Positions 1-8,768 of a stretch of DNA of 21,075 nucleotides are shown here, in pieces. Source of the stretch: Mesotaenium endlicherianum (Eukaryota; Streptophyta; Zygnematophyceae; Zygnematales; Mesotaeniaceae); assembly GCA_009602735.1 (NCBI GenBank), contig WELA01005835.1:375240-396314 (forward strand), written 5' to 3'. The position numbers and the translations under genes were made by a program. Below the pieces are notes generated by a model. The model searched no databases and had not been told where the DNA came from. It was given only the letters and a program-made list of their open reading frames with translations. Each line of letters opens with the position of its first letter. The stretch's first letter is position 1.

Positions 1-549
1 GGGGGGGGTGTGAAGGGAAGGGAATGAGTGGGAGAGTGACCTCGGATTTCTCTTATGAGAGGGTTCTGCAGGTTGAAGGTGAGGGCGAGGGGTTGCAGGT
101 CAGGGTCAGGGGTAGGGGTTTAGACAGAGGGTGGATGGGAGGGGGGTGAGTGACCGCGGGGTTCTGTGATGAGAGGGCTCTGCAAATTAGGGTTACCTCC
201 CTATGGGGATCGCTGGAGTGCACCCTTGTGATTCCTGACCTGCCCTTTTGTGGCAACCTCAGGTGTGAAGGGAGGGGGCAATCCTCCAGTCCCTATTTTC
301 GACCGCAGATGACCCCACATTGGCACTAGCTGCAAGCCTGACTTAAACCCTGGATAAAACCCTAGCCCAGAGGAGGCATCAGAGTTCCGAGCAGAGCCTT
401 TGAAGCACGGCAGAGCCCTTCCATAAAGTCGCCACCTCTGTTAAGTTGCGAGCCCCGCAGACTCCCGGGGGGGCAGACCTCTTTCAGTGCAAACTTGAGG
501 AGTCCGAAAGCAGGAGCTCTCAAGCCGAGGTGGCAATCCGAATTTTTGA
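1..549. other. 5' flank, no gene recognised
   Basis: I see no supported gene here. The first base run is eight G, followed by purine-rich sequence with degenerate telomere-like words near 110-124, 187-196 and 343-365. Open frames in both strands are low-complexity and match no family I know. The promoter and any extra 5' exon of the TPR gene would lie here, but I cannot point to either. Confidence 0.4.
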
Positions 550-714
550 ATGTTTGCGGCGGCAGAGGCTGGCAGGCGCAAGCAGGCGGCGCAGAGGAGG
601 GGCGTTCTGACGCGGGGCGCCGGGGACCACTTGCGAGCCAGCGTGGAGGGCTACCGGGCGGCGCTGGCCCTGCCCCTGCCGCCCGGCCTGCGCCTCGAGG
701 CCCTCTTCGAACTT
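550..714 (+). other. TPR gene exon 1 (tentative)
   Basis: The open frame reads DHLRASVEGYRAAL then LRLEALFEL, a plausible TPR helix pair, and would splice at CTT|GTGTGT into GEAFLLLSEAVL of exon 2. The ATG at 550 is only the first in-frame one. Acceptor-like CAG sites near 570 and 595 mean that this could be an internal exon. The frame also stays open past the donor (VCALFLLEALHRY), so the donor is uncertain. Confidence 0.4.
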
Positions 715-3545
715 GTGTGTGCCCTTTTCCTCCTTGAAGCTCTGCATCGTTACATGTGGCGCACGTTGACATGTATGACAATCATCAGTATAGCTATGTA
801 CATGTGTTTATATTAAGACACACACACACGCACACATATATGTTACACGCACAGATGTGCACACACATTTGTACCCCGTCTGTACTTCTATGCGTATGCG
901 TGATGGGCATTCTATACGTGCTTGGCAGACGGTTTGGCTGCACAGAAAAAATGTGCAGGGGCTCTTGGGAGAGACTCCTTCTACCCTCCCCCCCCACCCC
1001 CGCCTNCAAGCCCACGATGGGAGGGCACTGTCGTGGAGGGTGAGTGGACGCCTGACGTGCCTCCACGTGAACGTGCTCGTGCGCTCGCGCAGGGTGAAGC
1101 GTTTCTGCTCCTCTCCGAGGCAGTTCTGGGGGAGGCGACAGCTGCCGCGGGCGGGCCCCTCCTGTCAAACGGCGCCACGCGTGCGCGAGCTGCTGACGTG
1201 GAGCGCCGCGGGCGGCTGGCTGCTGCCGACTTCTGCAGGTAAGCTCTCCGCTGGGGCCTCATTTTTCAGACTTAAATACCTGACTCATTTCCTGCAACTC
1301 AGCCACCCAGCCAGCCAGCCAGACGACGTTGGGTCCCATTTTTAAAGTTCGGCTGCCCAGCTCCTCCTCCTCTCCTTGTTGAGACTAGAACATCGGTGTT
1401 GTTTGGTGGCGATGATCATTTTCCTGCAGACAACTCAGCCAGCCAGCTGGCAGACATCGGTCCGCCACTGTCGCTGCGCTGCCTTCCCCCCCCCCCCGTT
1501 CCCCGCCCTTCCCTTGTGGGGGTAGAACATCGGCGTCGTTGCTGCTGAAGTTGGTGCCGGCTTTTTGTTTCCTTGACGGGAGGGAGAGGTCATTCTTTGA
1601 CACTCGAGTGGTATATAGCCGGCTGCATGTGACGCGATCGAGCAGTCGTGGAGCTGAGTCAGCGAGTACAGCGGCGATTGTTTGCGCGCCACCTGGCGGT
1701 CTCAAGACGTGCGTCAATGTCCAGGCAGCGGATCTGATTTGCACCCTCCGGCTTCTCCATCCGTCCGTCCACCCGCCCAACCGTTGCGCTAACCTGTCCT
1801 GCTGAATGTACTGCTGACTGTGCTGCTGACTGTGTCGACTGGTCTGTGCGGATGTGCCGTTGACTGCGTGGCTGACTGTGCTGTGCTGCTGACTGTGCGG
1901 CCGACTGTGCAGCTGACTTGTGTGTGCTGCTGACTGTGCTGCCACCAGGAAATCGCACGAGGCCTATGAGCAGGTGCTGCTGGCTGCAGCTGCAGCTGCT
2001 GTTGTTGCCCCCCCGGCTTCTGCACCTCCTCACCCCGCCGCCGACGCCGCTGCTGCTGCCTCTGCTCATGCCAATGAGAAGGACGGCGAGGGAGGCGGCA
2101 GCCACAGCAGCAGCACCAGCAACAGCAGCAGCACCGGCAGGAGCAAAGGCAGCAGCAGTAGCAGCAGCAGCGGCAGCGACGGCAGCGGCGACGGCAGCGA
2201 GTACGCGCAGGAGGCGTGTGTGAACAGCGCCAACGCGCTCGCCGCCTGGGCCGATGCCCTCGCCGACCTCCCCCCCGCCGACACTTCCGGCTCCGGCTCC
2301 CTTTCCGGCCCCGAACCCGGCTCCGGCCCCGGCTCCGGCCTCGGTTCCAGCCCTGGCCCTGTCCCTGAAGGCGGTTCCGGAGGGGTCTCTGCAGCCCGGC
2401 TGCTGGACGAGGCCGGCCTGAGGTATGTGGCAATGTTGAGTGCTGCCAGGTGGCCACTGGCCAGTACTAGTACTTGGTTCCATGTTCTTGGAAGTTTGGT
2501 GCTGCACTCGTCTGGGCCTCCCTGCACCTCTGCTGCAGCGGCGCCTGGTGGCCGATACACGGAGCCTAGACCCCAACCCTAAGACTTGAAACACAAAAAC
2601 CCTGCACCCCTATCAGCTTGAAGGCTGAGCTGCGATCAGGGGCCCGCGCCTCGCTCTCCTTCTTATGACACTTCTAGTGACAAGCTCGTGCCGGCCGTGG
2701 GCCAGTGGTGCTTCTCCTTGCTGCAGCTGGCATTTGCACTCGTCCCCCCCCTGGAAACCTCAATGGCAGCCCGCTTGGGTGTGTCTTTTTCCCCCCCCAG
2801 CCCAAGGCTTTCTTGTTGGTGCCGTCAATTGCTCTCCTCCCCCGCCCTTCCTCTCCTCTCCTGCCCCTTTTCCCCCTCTGGGATGGCAGCGCAGCGTCGC
2901 TGTGCTGAAGGCGGCCATACTCCTGCAATTCATAGTCTGCCCCCCCGTCGTGCGTATGCGCATCTGTCTGTGTGCGTGCGTGTGTACGTGCTAATGTGCT
3001 GCATACGTGTGCGCATGTGTGTGTGTGCGTGTGTGTGTGTGTGTGTGTGCACGTGTGCGCGTATCTGTGCGCCTGCCTGCTTGTAGGTGCGTGCGTGCAC
3101 GTCTGTGTGCCTGCCTGGATGTGTGTGCATGTGTCGATGTGTGCATGTTGAGCGTGTGTCCCTGTGTGTGTATGTGCGTTTGTGCACCTCGTGCCGACAT
3201 ATGCGCCTTGCCTGTTGTCTATGTGCGCGTGCGTGCGTGCGTGCATGTGTGCGTGTGCGTGCGTGTGCATGCGTGCGTGCATGTTGTCAAATCCACTCCA
3301 GGTATGCGCGGGCGCTGGAGCGGGCCCCCGATGACGTGGAGGTGCTCACCAACCTGGCGGACTGCGCCATCAGGAGGGCCGAAGTCTCGGTACGCGAATC
3401 TCAGCACTCCGTCGCTACGCTTGTCAGTTGTGTGGCGGGTGGGTCACTTGCCACCCTGTGCGTGCAATTTCAGTCACAGCTTCGCCTTCCGGCCCCTTAT
3501 GGCGGAGGTTCCTTTCCAGTCCTTGATGTTCGTGCAAGGGCGCGC

Positions 3546-3582
<37 letters not shown>

Positions 3583-6500
3583 CGTGTGAGTGCGTGTATG
3601 TGTGTGTTTCCAGTATTTGTGTACGTGTGTGTGTGCGCGTGCGTGTGTATGTGTTCGTGCGTGTGCGTGTGCGTGTGTTTGTGTGCGCGTGTTTGTGCGT
3701 CTGTGTGTGCGCGTGCGTGTGCGCGTGTGTGTGTGCGTGCGTGTGCGCGTGTGTGACTGAAGACATCCGAGATGCACGACGCGGACACCGTTTCTCTCCA
3801 CTATGTGGTGCCTTCTCAGGCATGCTTGTTTCGGGCCGCAGCTCCCCAGCCCTGCGCTCTCAGGTCATGCTGCCACTTGTCACCACCACAACAACCGGTA
3901 CCGCCAGCCATACTGTCGCCTGTCATCGCAATGACTGTAACTCTCGGTCAGCCTGCAGACATTTTTTTGCCCCTGATCACTCAGTGCCTCTTATTTGGGG
4001 ACGTGCTGGCGGAGCTGGCGTGTGCCGGCCGGGGATGCGCTGCTGACCTGGCGCTGTTGCGTCTGCGGGATGACCTGCTGACGTGGCGGCACACAGTGTG
4101 GCACGAATGCAGCCCGGGGCCACGGGTGGCTCGAGGGGCGGGCCCTCTTTGAGCGAGCGCTCGCAACGTACGAGAGGGCGTGCTCCCTGGCGGACGTGAG
4201 GGTGGGGGACGACCTGCCGGGCCTGCTGCAGAATTGGGGCATGGGCCTTTTCTCCATGGCTCAGGTGTGTTTGTTTGTTTTTTTCTTCTTGCCTTCATCC
4301 TTTGGGGAATTAGGGGGGAGCGGGCGGGAGGAGGGGGGATGAGGAGAGGGGAGGGTGCACTTGGCAGCACCCCCACTCCCCCCTCCTGGTATATTTTGTG
4401 ATGCCTGCTGGCTAGTTTTTTTGCTTGCTTGCTCTCCCCCTGCCTTCCTTTGGGTAAGTGTGCGCTCGAAGTTTTGGGCTATCGAGTGTGGAGTGTATCT
4501 CCTCTCGGTCTCGTCGCTTCTTTCTTTCTCTCTTTTTCCAAAGATACATGCACAAGTAGCTGCGCGGTTGGGTGGTCTCTCGACGTAAGCGAGCGTGCGA
4601 GAACCACGCGATGCGGGCGGGTTTAAGCATAGGGGCCGCCTGCAAGTGGGGGCGTGAATGTAGACTTTAGGTTCGTAGGGTTAGGACTAGGGGTTCTGGA
4701 TGAGGGTTTGGAGGTTTGAAAATACGAGCCAGTGTGTGAGTGCATGTGCCTGATAAGATCTGAGCGCACACCCGTCGCTACCCCCCCCCCTGCTGGGCAG
4801 CGCACGCCAGATGGGCGGCAGGAGGCTGAGCTGTACGCCCGGGCGGCAGAGAAGCTGCGCCACACGGCGCAGTTTCGGCCATCCGATCTGAGCACGCGCC
4901 ATGCCCTGGGAGAAGTTTTGACGGCGCACGCGGAGCGACTGCAGTCGGTGCCTGGGGCAGAGAGCGCCTCTCAGGTGTAGCTCCCTCGCCTCGCCACACG
5001 CCCCCCCTCGCAGGACTTGGGATGATTGAGTGGCCTCCGCTCGCTGTACTTCTCCTCAGTGGTTAGGGCTTTATATTAAGGGATAGAGAAAGTTCAGGGT
5101 TACGATATGAGGTTCAGGCTATGCAGTCTATTGAACGCCGCGGGATAGAACAAGCGGGGGGAGGCGATGGCCTGTCTTTTGCTCTGTGATTCTCTTCGGT
5201 GCCTTTCTCTTACGATGAGAATGGGAGCTGGTGGGAGACTATGTCACTGATGAGTGAAGTGTCAAGAGCATGCACAGCCCTTCTGCCTGAGTGGATCAGA
5301 CTGTAAGATTCCAGCGCTGCACGTCTTGCTCCTTGGTTCTGAAGTTGCGCAATTTTTCATATGTGAGGGGCAAGTGCAATACATTCCGCCTCCGGCATGC
5401 GATGGCAACTCTTGCATAAGGATTGGGGCCGGCGAAAAAGGAACGCGTGCCACAAAGGAGGACAATGCGCCATGTTCATGCATCACGTGCGTTTTACTTT
5501 TTGGACGTGCGTAGGACGCGCGCCGTTGGTTGAATTTGATGACGGGCAGTAGGAGCCAATCTGCGGCAGGCCCCGTGCTCTCTCTGCCTGTCACGCTGGC
5601 ACCCCCCTCCTCGGGTGCCCTCCTGTTTTCTATTTCTTGTATTTAACGTTCCAAGTGATTGTTGTGCTAAGGAGGCCGACTGGCCAGCCTGTTCTCCAAG
5701 GGGGCAAGAAAGGAGAGCGTATACCTCCTGCTGAGCCAGAACAACAATATGTCAGCTGTTGCCCCTTGCCACCTGTCGCGCTCCTGCAGGCGCTCGCGAA
5801 GCTGCAGGAGGCCCTGGAGGACGGCTACCGGGCGGCGCTGCGCGTCGACGCTGCTGATGTGGAGGCGCTACTGGGCTCGGCCGACGTGCACCTGACAGCT
5901 GGCAAGATCCTTGCAGCCGGCAGCGATGGTGACGGCGCCCGCCGCGAGTTTGGGACCAGCCGGGCGGCGTACGAGCGCGCCGTCCAGCTCATCCAGGCAG
6001 GCAAGAGCCCGGGGGGGGAGGGGCATGTAGAGTCGTGCCGTTTGTCAGCTGCTGCTTTTCGACGGCTGGCTGTTGGCCTTGCCGGCTGCTTCTGCCTGGC
6101 CTGGTCGTAGGAAAAGTTGTCCCGAGGATTGTCCGTAGTTGTGTTGAGGTGCGCGTGAGCACGCACTCACACGCTCGTGGAGAGACACGCACACGCTCCC
6201 ATGCACGCACTCTCATGACAGGGGTATGCCTGAAATTGTTTGCTCATGTGTGTGTGCCTGTGTGTGTGTGTGTGCGCGCGCGCGTGCGCATGTGTGTATG
6301 TTAAGTGTGAGCGTCCGAGCGTGAACTTGCGCACACGGCTGTTTGCATGTACGTTGCGCTATGCGGGCATGAGTGAGTGCGTGCTCTTCTGGCTGGTGTG
6401 CGCTGGAGCCTGGCCCTGGGATCCTTCCTCTCTCTCTTGTATGCAGCGTCTTTTACTGACGACTTTTGTCCATTTTGCTCGTTCCTTCCGCTTGCATGTT

Positions 6501-6950
6501 CAACACTTGTTCTTTATCACTCTGTCCTTGCACATCTTCTCCTTCTCTCGGACGAAGGGCCGGGTCATCCGGCAAGCATCCCCTGATGCCATTGTAGCGC
6601 CTGTCCTCTTTTCTTCTGCTCTATGTCTCGTCTGCTGTATTTCTCGCTCTTCTGTGGCTCTTTTTTTCTATCTCTATGAACAAAACATGTGTTTTCGGGT
6701 CCCTGTCTTACATCTCCCTCCAGGTGGGGCTGAGCCCTCGATGAGCTTTGAGGAGCAGAGTGATGTGCTCTACAACCTCGCATGCGCCTGCTCCCTCTGC
6801 GGCGCCGGCGAGGCCGCCGCGCTGGCGCTCCGCCAGCTGGCGGCCGCAGGCGCGCTGGCGGCAGACGCTGTGGAAAGCGACGAGGATCTGAGCAACCTCA
6901 AGCAGGAGGCCTGGTGGGGCACATTTGTGGAGACCCTCCGGCCCACGTAA
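550..6950 (+). CDS. TPR-repeat protein, eight exons
   Basis: Predicted exons are 550-714, 1093-1238, 1949-2422, 3302-3389, 4097-4264, 4801-4974, 5790-6000 and 6724-6950 (stop TAA). They join in frame to 1653 bases, or 550 residues. Helix pairs with TPR spacing recur: RYARALERAPDDVEVLTNLA (about 261-280), LFERALATYERA in exon 5, AELYARAAEKLR in exon 6, GYRAALRVDAADVEALLG in exon 7 and DVLYNLACACSLCGAGEAA (489-507). The end, DEDLSNLKQ, resembles the last TPR of many plant proteins. TPRs are protein-binding solenoids, so a scaffold role is inference; I know no named orthologue. Exon 3 carries a Ser/Gly/Pro-rich loop. Exons 2-8 have good splice sites with matching phases. The start at 550, exon 1 and the 5' edge of exon 5 are weak, and further upstream exons are possible. 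TGTAA at 7100-7104 could be a green-algal poly(A) signal. Confidence 0.75.
806..870. repeat. CA-rich microsatellite in intron 1
   Basis: Alternating CA/CACG/TATA steps lie inside the first predicted TPR intron (715-1092). This is the only intron of the gene where the run reads CA, not TG, on the coding strand. The same intron holds a C-rich tract with an unresolved base at 1006. Confidence 0.8.
1239..1948 (+). other. TPR gene intron 2
   Basis: The donor is TTCTGCAG|GTAAGC and the acceptor GCTGCCACCAG|G, both phase 2, joining ADFC-R to KSHEAYEQ. The intron holds CCAG steps near 1305-1321, a C run at 1488-1498, the 10-mer GCCACCTGGC at 1688-1697 and a TGCTGACTGTG minisatellite that reaches the acceptor. 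Confidence 0.75.
1808..1942 (+). repeat. TGCTGACTGTG minisatellite before an acceptor
   Basis: Imperfect copies of GCTGACTGTG, about 10-12 bases each with spacer variants, run almost to the intron 2 acceptor at 1948. The tract is T/G/C-rich on the coding strand and takes the place of an ordinary polypyrimidine tract. Confidence 0.8.
2090..2375 (+). repeat. Ser/Gly/Pro low-complexity region within exon 3
   Basis: AGCAGC-type and GGCTCC-type codon repeats encode runs of Ser, Gly, Thr and then Gly-Ser-Pro. They flank a non-repetitive segment (YAQEACVNSANALAAW) that looks like a TPR helix. These are probably flexible loops between helices. The same bases read as long Ala/Leu or Arg/Cys frames elsewhere, which I treat as shadows. 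Confidence 0.7.
2423..3301 (+). other. TPR gene intron 3 with long TG tract
   Basis: The donor is CTGAG|GTATGT and the acceptor CACTCCAG|G, phase 2; both flanks then read GTATG, so the junction is LR-YARALER. Telomere-like words lie at 2565-2610 (AACCCTAAG, AAACCCTG). A TG/TGCG tract fills about 2959-3290, ending ten or so bases before the acceptor. Confidence 0.8.
2959..3290 (+). repeat. TG/TGCG microsatellite tract
   Basis: A long, imperfect (TG)n/(TGCG)n run reads TG on the coding strand of the TPR gene, and its longest pure block is near 3029-3050. His-Thr and Cys-Val open frames across it are artefacts of the repeat. Confidence 0.95.
3390..4096 (+). other. TPR gene intron 4
   Basis: The donor is GTCTCG|GTACGC and the chosen acceptor CACACAG|TGT, both phase 0. 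A second TG tract fills 3546-3755. The segment 3950-4096 stays open and GC-rich, so exon 5 could begin earlier. I prefer 4097 because it is the in-phase AG closest to the clearly TPR-like sequence. Confidence 0.55.
3546..3755 (+). repeat. TG microsatellite tract in intron 4
   Basis: A pure (TG)n block at about 3549-3580 is followed by TGCG/TGTA variants to 3755. It again reads TG on the coding strand. Confidence 0.95.
4265..4800 (+). other. TPR gene intron 5
   Basis: The donor is GCTCAG|GTGTGT and the acceptor TGCTGGGCAG|CGC, both phase 0. The intron contains T-rich and pyrimidine-rich stretches, telomere-like words at about 4666-4720 (TTTAGG, TAGGGTTAGG, GAGGGTTTGG) and a C10 run just before the acceptor. 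Confidence 0.8.
4975..5789 (+). other. TPR gene intron 6
   Basis: The donor is TCTCAG|GTGTAG and the acceptor GCTCCTGCAG|GCG, both phase 0. GCCACCTGTC lies about 11 bases before the acceptor. Telomere-like words (TTAGGG, TCAGGGTTA) sit at 5063-5110. Open frames inside it match nothing I know. Confidence 0.8.
6001..6723 (+). other. TPR gene intron 7, GC-AG type
   Basis: Exon 7 must end in phase 1 to join exon 8, whose acceptor is CCCTCCAG|GTGGGG. The only well-formed donor in that phase is AG|GCAAGA at 6001, which fits the strict consensus of GC-AG introns. The join reads LIQAG-GAEPSMSF. The intron contains a TG/CG tract at 6243-6300. Confidence 0.75.
6243..6300 (+). repeat. TG/CG microsatellite in intron 7
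   Basis: A short TG run with an embedded CGCGCGCG block reads TG on the coding strand, as in introns 3 and 4. Confidence 0.9.
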
Positions 6951-8390
6951 AGCTCAGTATGGGTTCCTTGCAGTAGGGCAGTCAGGAATATAGATTCTTT
7001 TGGTTGTAGTTTTGGGTTGCCTTTGGTGCTTCTAACCCAGCGATTTGTGTGATATATTCAGCCAGGCTATTAACTTACTGGCGCTGGGGTGCCGGTGATT
7101 GTAAAAATCAGAAGGGTGGGAGCGCGACACTCGCCCTGCGATGAAATTGCACGTCCCCAAAATAAGTACTGCTCCAAGGTCTTTCATGCTGGAATGGGTT
7201 TTTTGAGTTTACATGCTCGTGATTGATCGTGCCTGACGTGCACGCAGGTCCTAAGAGCATGCATTAACGATGATCAAGGTGCCGGCTTTAAAAGTGGATC
7301 TGAAGCGCCACCTGCAATAGCGTGCATGCATGCAAATATACGTAGTATGAAGCAAGAGTTTTTGCACACGTACAATCATTTGCGTGTTGCTGCATGCGTG
7401 CATGTAGATACTTCTTGTTTTGCTACCATGTGCTGCGCCACGGCAATGGAATTGGGCATGTACGGATGAAGATACCGGTATGACAAAAATGTGCGGGCCT
7501 GTTTTCGTGGGAGCTCTCACTTTCTTGTACATGTCAAGGAGCGTGATTCACTCACCACAAACTTATTGTCATTGAGATTGACAGATACATTGCGTGCCCT
7601 CATCCATTGCGAGCTCAGCAAATGCAACAGCTAGCAGCACGTGCACGTGTTCCTTGCAACAGCTGTCCATTCCTCTTCTGATAAGGACTGCATACTTGCG
7701 CACCTTCAGAAACATTTCCCCTCAGATGTTCCTCGTTGGAACGACGCGCATAGAAATCTCATCAGACAAGACGAACGAGAATCAAGGGGCTGCACTTCAA
7801 GCAAGGGCAGGTGTTCAGGATACGACCTGTTACTACCAACGAACATCAATTTACCAACATGGGCTCCAGCATCTCTACCAAAAAGACTCAGAGCCCCACT
7901 CCTCACTGGGCAACAGCAAGTGGAGAGCGCACGAAAGCCCTAAAAAACTATGGCTCAGTCCAGGGTTTAAGGTTTAGGCTCTACAAAGCCCTTCGCCCGT
8001 CCGCCAGGGCAGCACCTCCAAGTAAGTCACTTCTTACGCCAGCACAGTCTGTGAGCCGCCCGCTGCCTCCGAGCAGAAGGGCCTTGGTGCTGGCAGGCGC
8101 CGCCTTTTGCCTTCGCAGACAGAGCAGCCTGTTCTCGCTCGTATGGGTGTGACAATCGGGCCCGGGGCGCGCGTGCGCAGTGCCAAGTGACGGGCAAGCG
8201 CTGGCGTTGTCGGAGCAGAGAGACACGCTCATTAAAACTCGGCACCGCCATCTGTGTTGCATCCGCAACCCCCTCTCTCTTGCCCTAACTTGGATGCTGG
8301 CTCCGCACCGCTCTGCAGCCCAAGGGTTGACGTGAAGCCCTAGGGTTTGTTCTCAAAAGGAAAGGAAGGACTCACGCTGGCGTCGTGCAA
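6951..8390. other. Spacer after the TPR gene, no gene recognised
   Basis: Composition is mixed and open frames reach at most about 127 codons; none shows a family I recognise or typical splice-bounded exons. Poly(A)-signal-like TGTAA lies at 7100-7104. Telomere-like words appear at about 7966-7978 (GGTTTAAGGTTTAGG) and 8337-8350 (CCCTAGGGTTTG). Confidence 0.5.
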
Positions 8391-8496
8391 TGATGAGGCT
8401 ACGATGAGGCTAGGATGAGCGGTAGAACACGACCTTGGCTAGGCATAGGCTCGGATGAGGCTCGGATGAGGCTTGGATGAGGCTCGGATCAGGCTG
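8391..8496. repeat. 11-bp minisatellite GATGAGGCTNG
   Basis: Two clusters, at 8391-8421 and 8448-8496, carry near-perfect 11-base units of GATGAGGCTCG with single changes (TAC, TAG, TTG). Related CTAGG/GGGCTAGG words follow to about 8640, including two copies of CAGCTACGGGC. No coding role is apparent. Confidence 0.85.
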
Positions 8497-8768
8497 CAGC
8501 GAAACGATGGCGGGATGTGCAGGGATGAGGCTAAGATGAGTTCCAGGGCTGGGAACAAGCCGGGGCTGGGGCTAGGACAAAGGGCTAGGCTTGGGTACAG
8601 CTACGGGCTTGGCTAGGCTTCAGCTACGGGCCGAGGGCCAGTGCTGGGCTTGGAGTTGGGCGATATTCAACGGCTCTGCTTACGCAGCGGTCAGCACCGG
8701 GATTATGGCAAGGGGTGGGGTTAGGGTTGAGAGGAGGAACTGGCTTAAAAAGTTCTAGGGTATAAGGT

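Noticed and set aside
362..781. Minus-strand 139-codon frame over TPR exon 1
   Set aside because: It is a GC-rich shadow with no recognisable domain; the plus strand fits the TPR gene.
2930..3800. Long His-Thr and Cys-Val open frames on both strands
   Set aside because: They are translations of TG/CA microsatellites inside introns 3 and 4.
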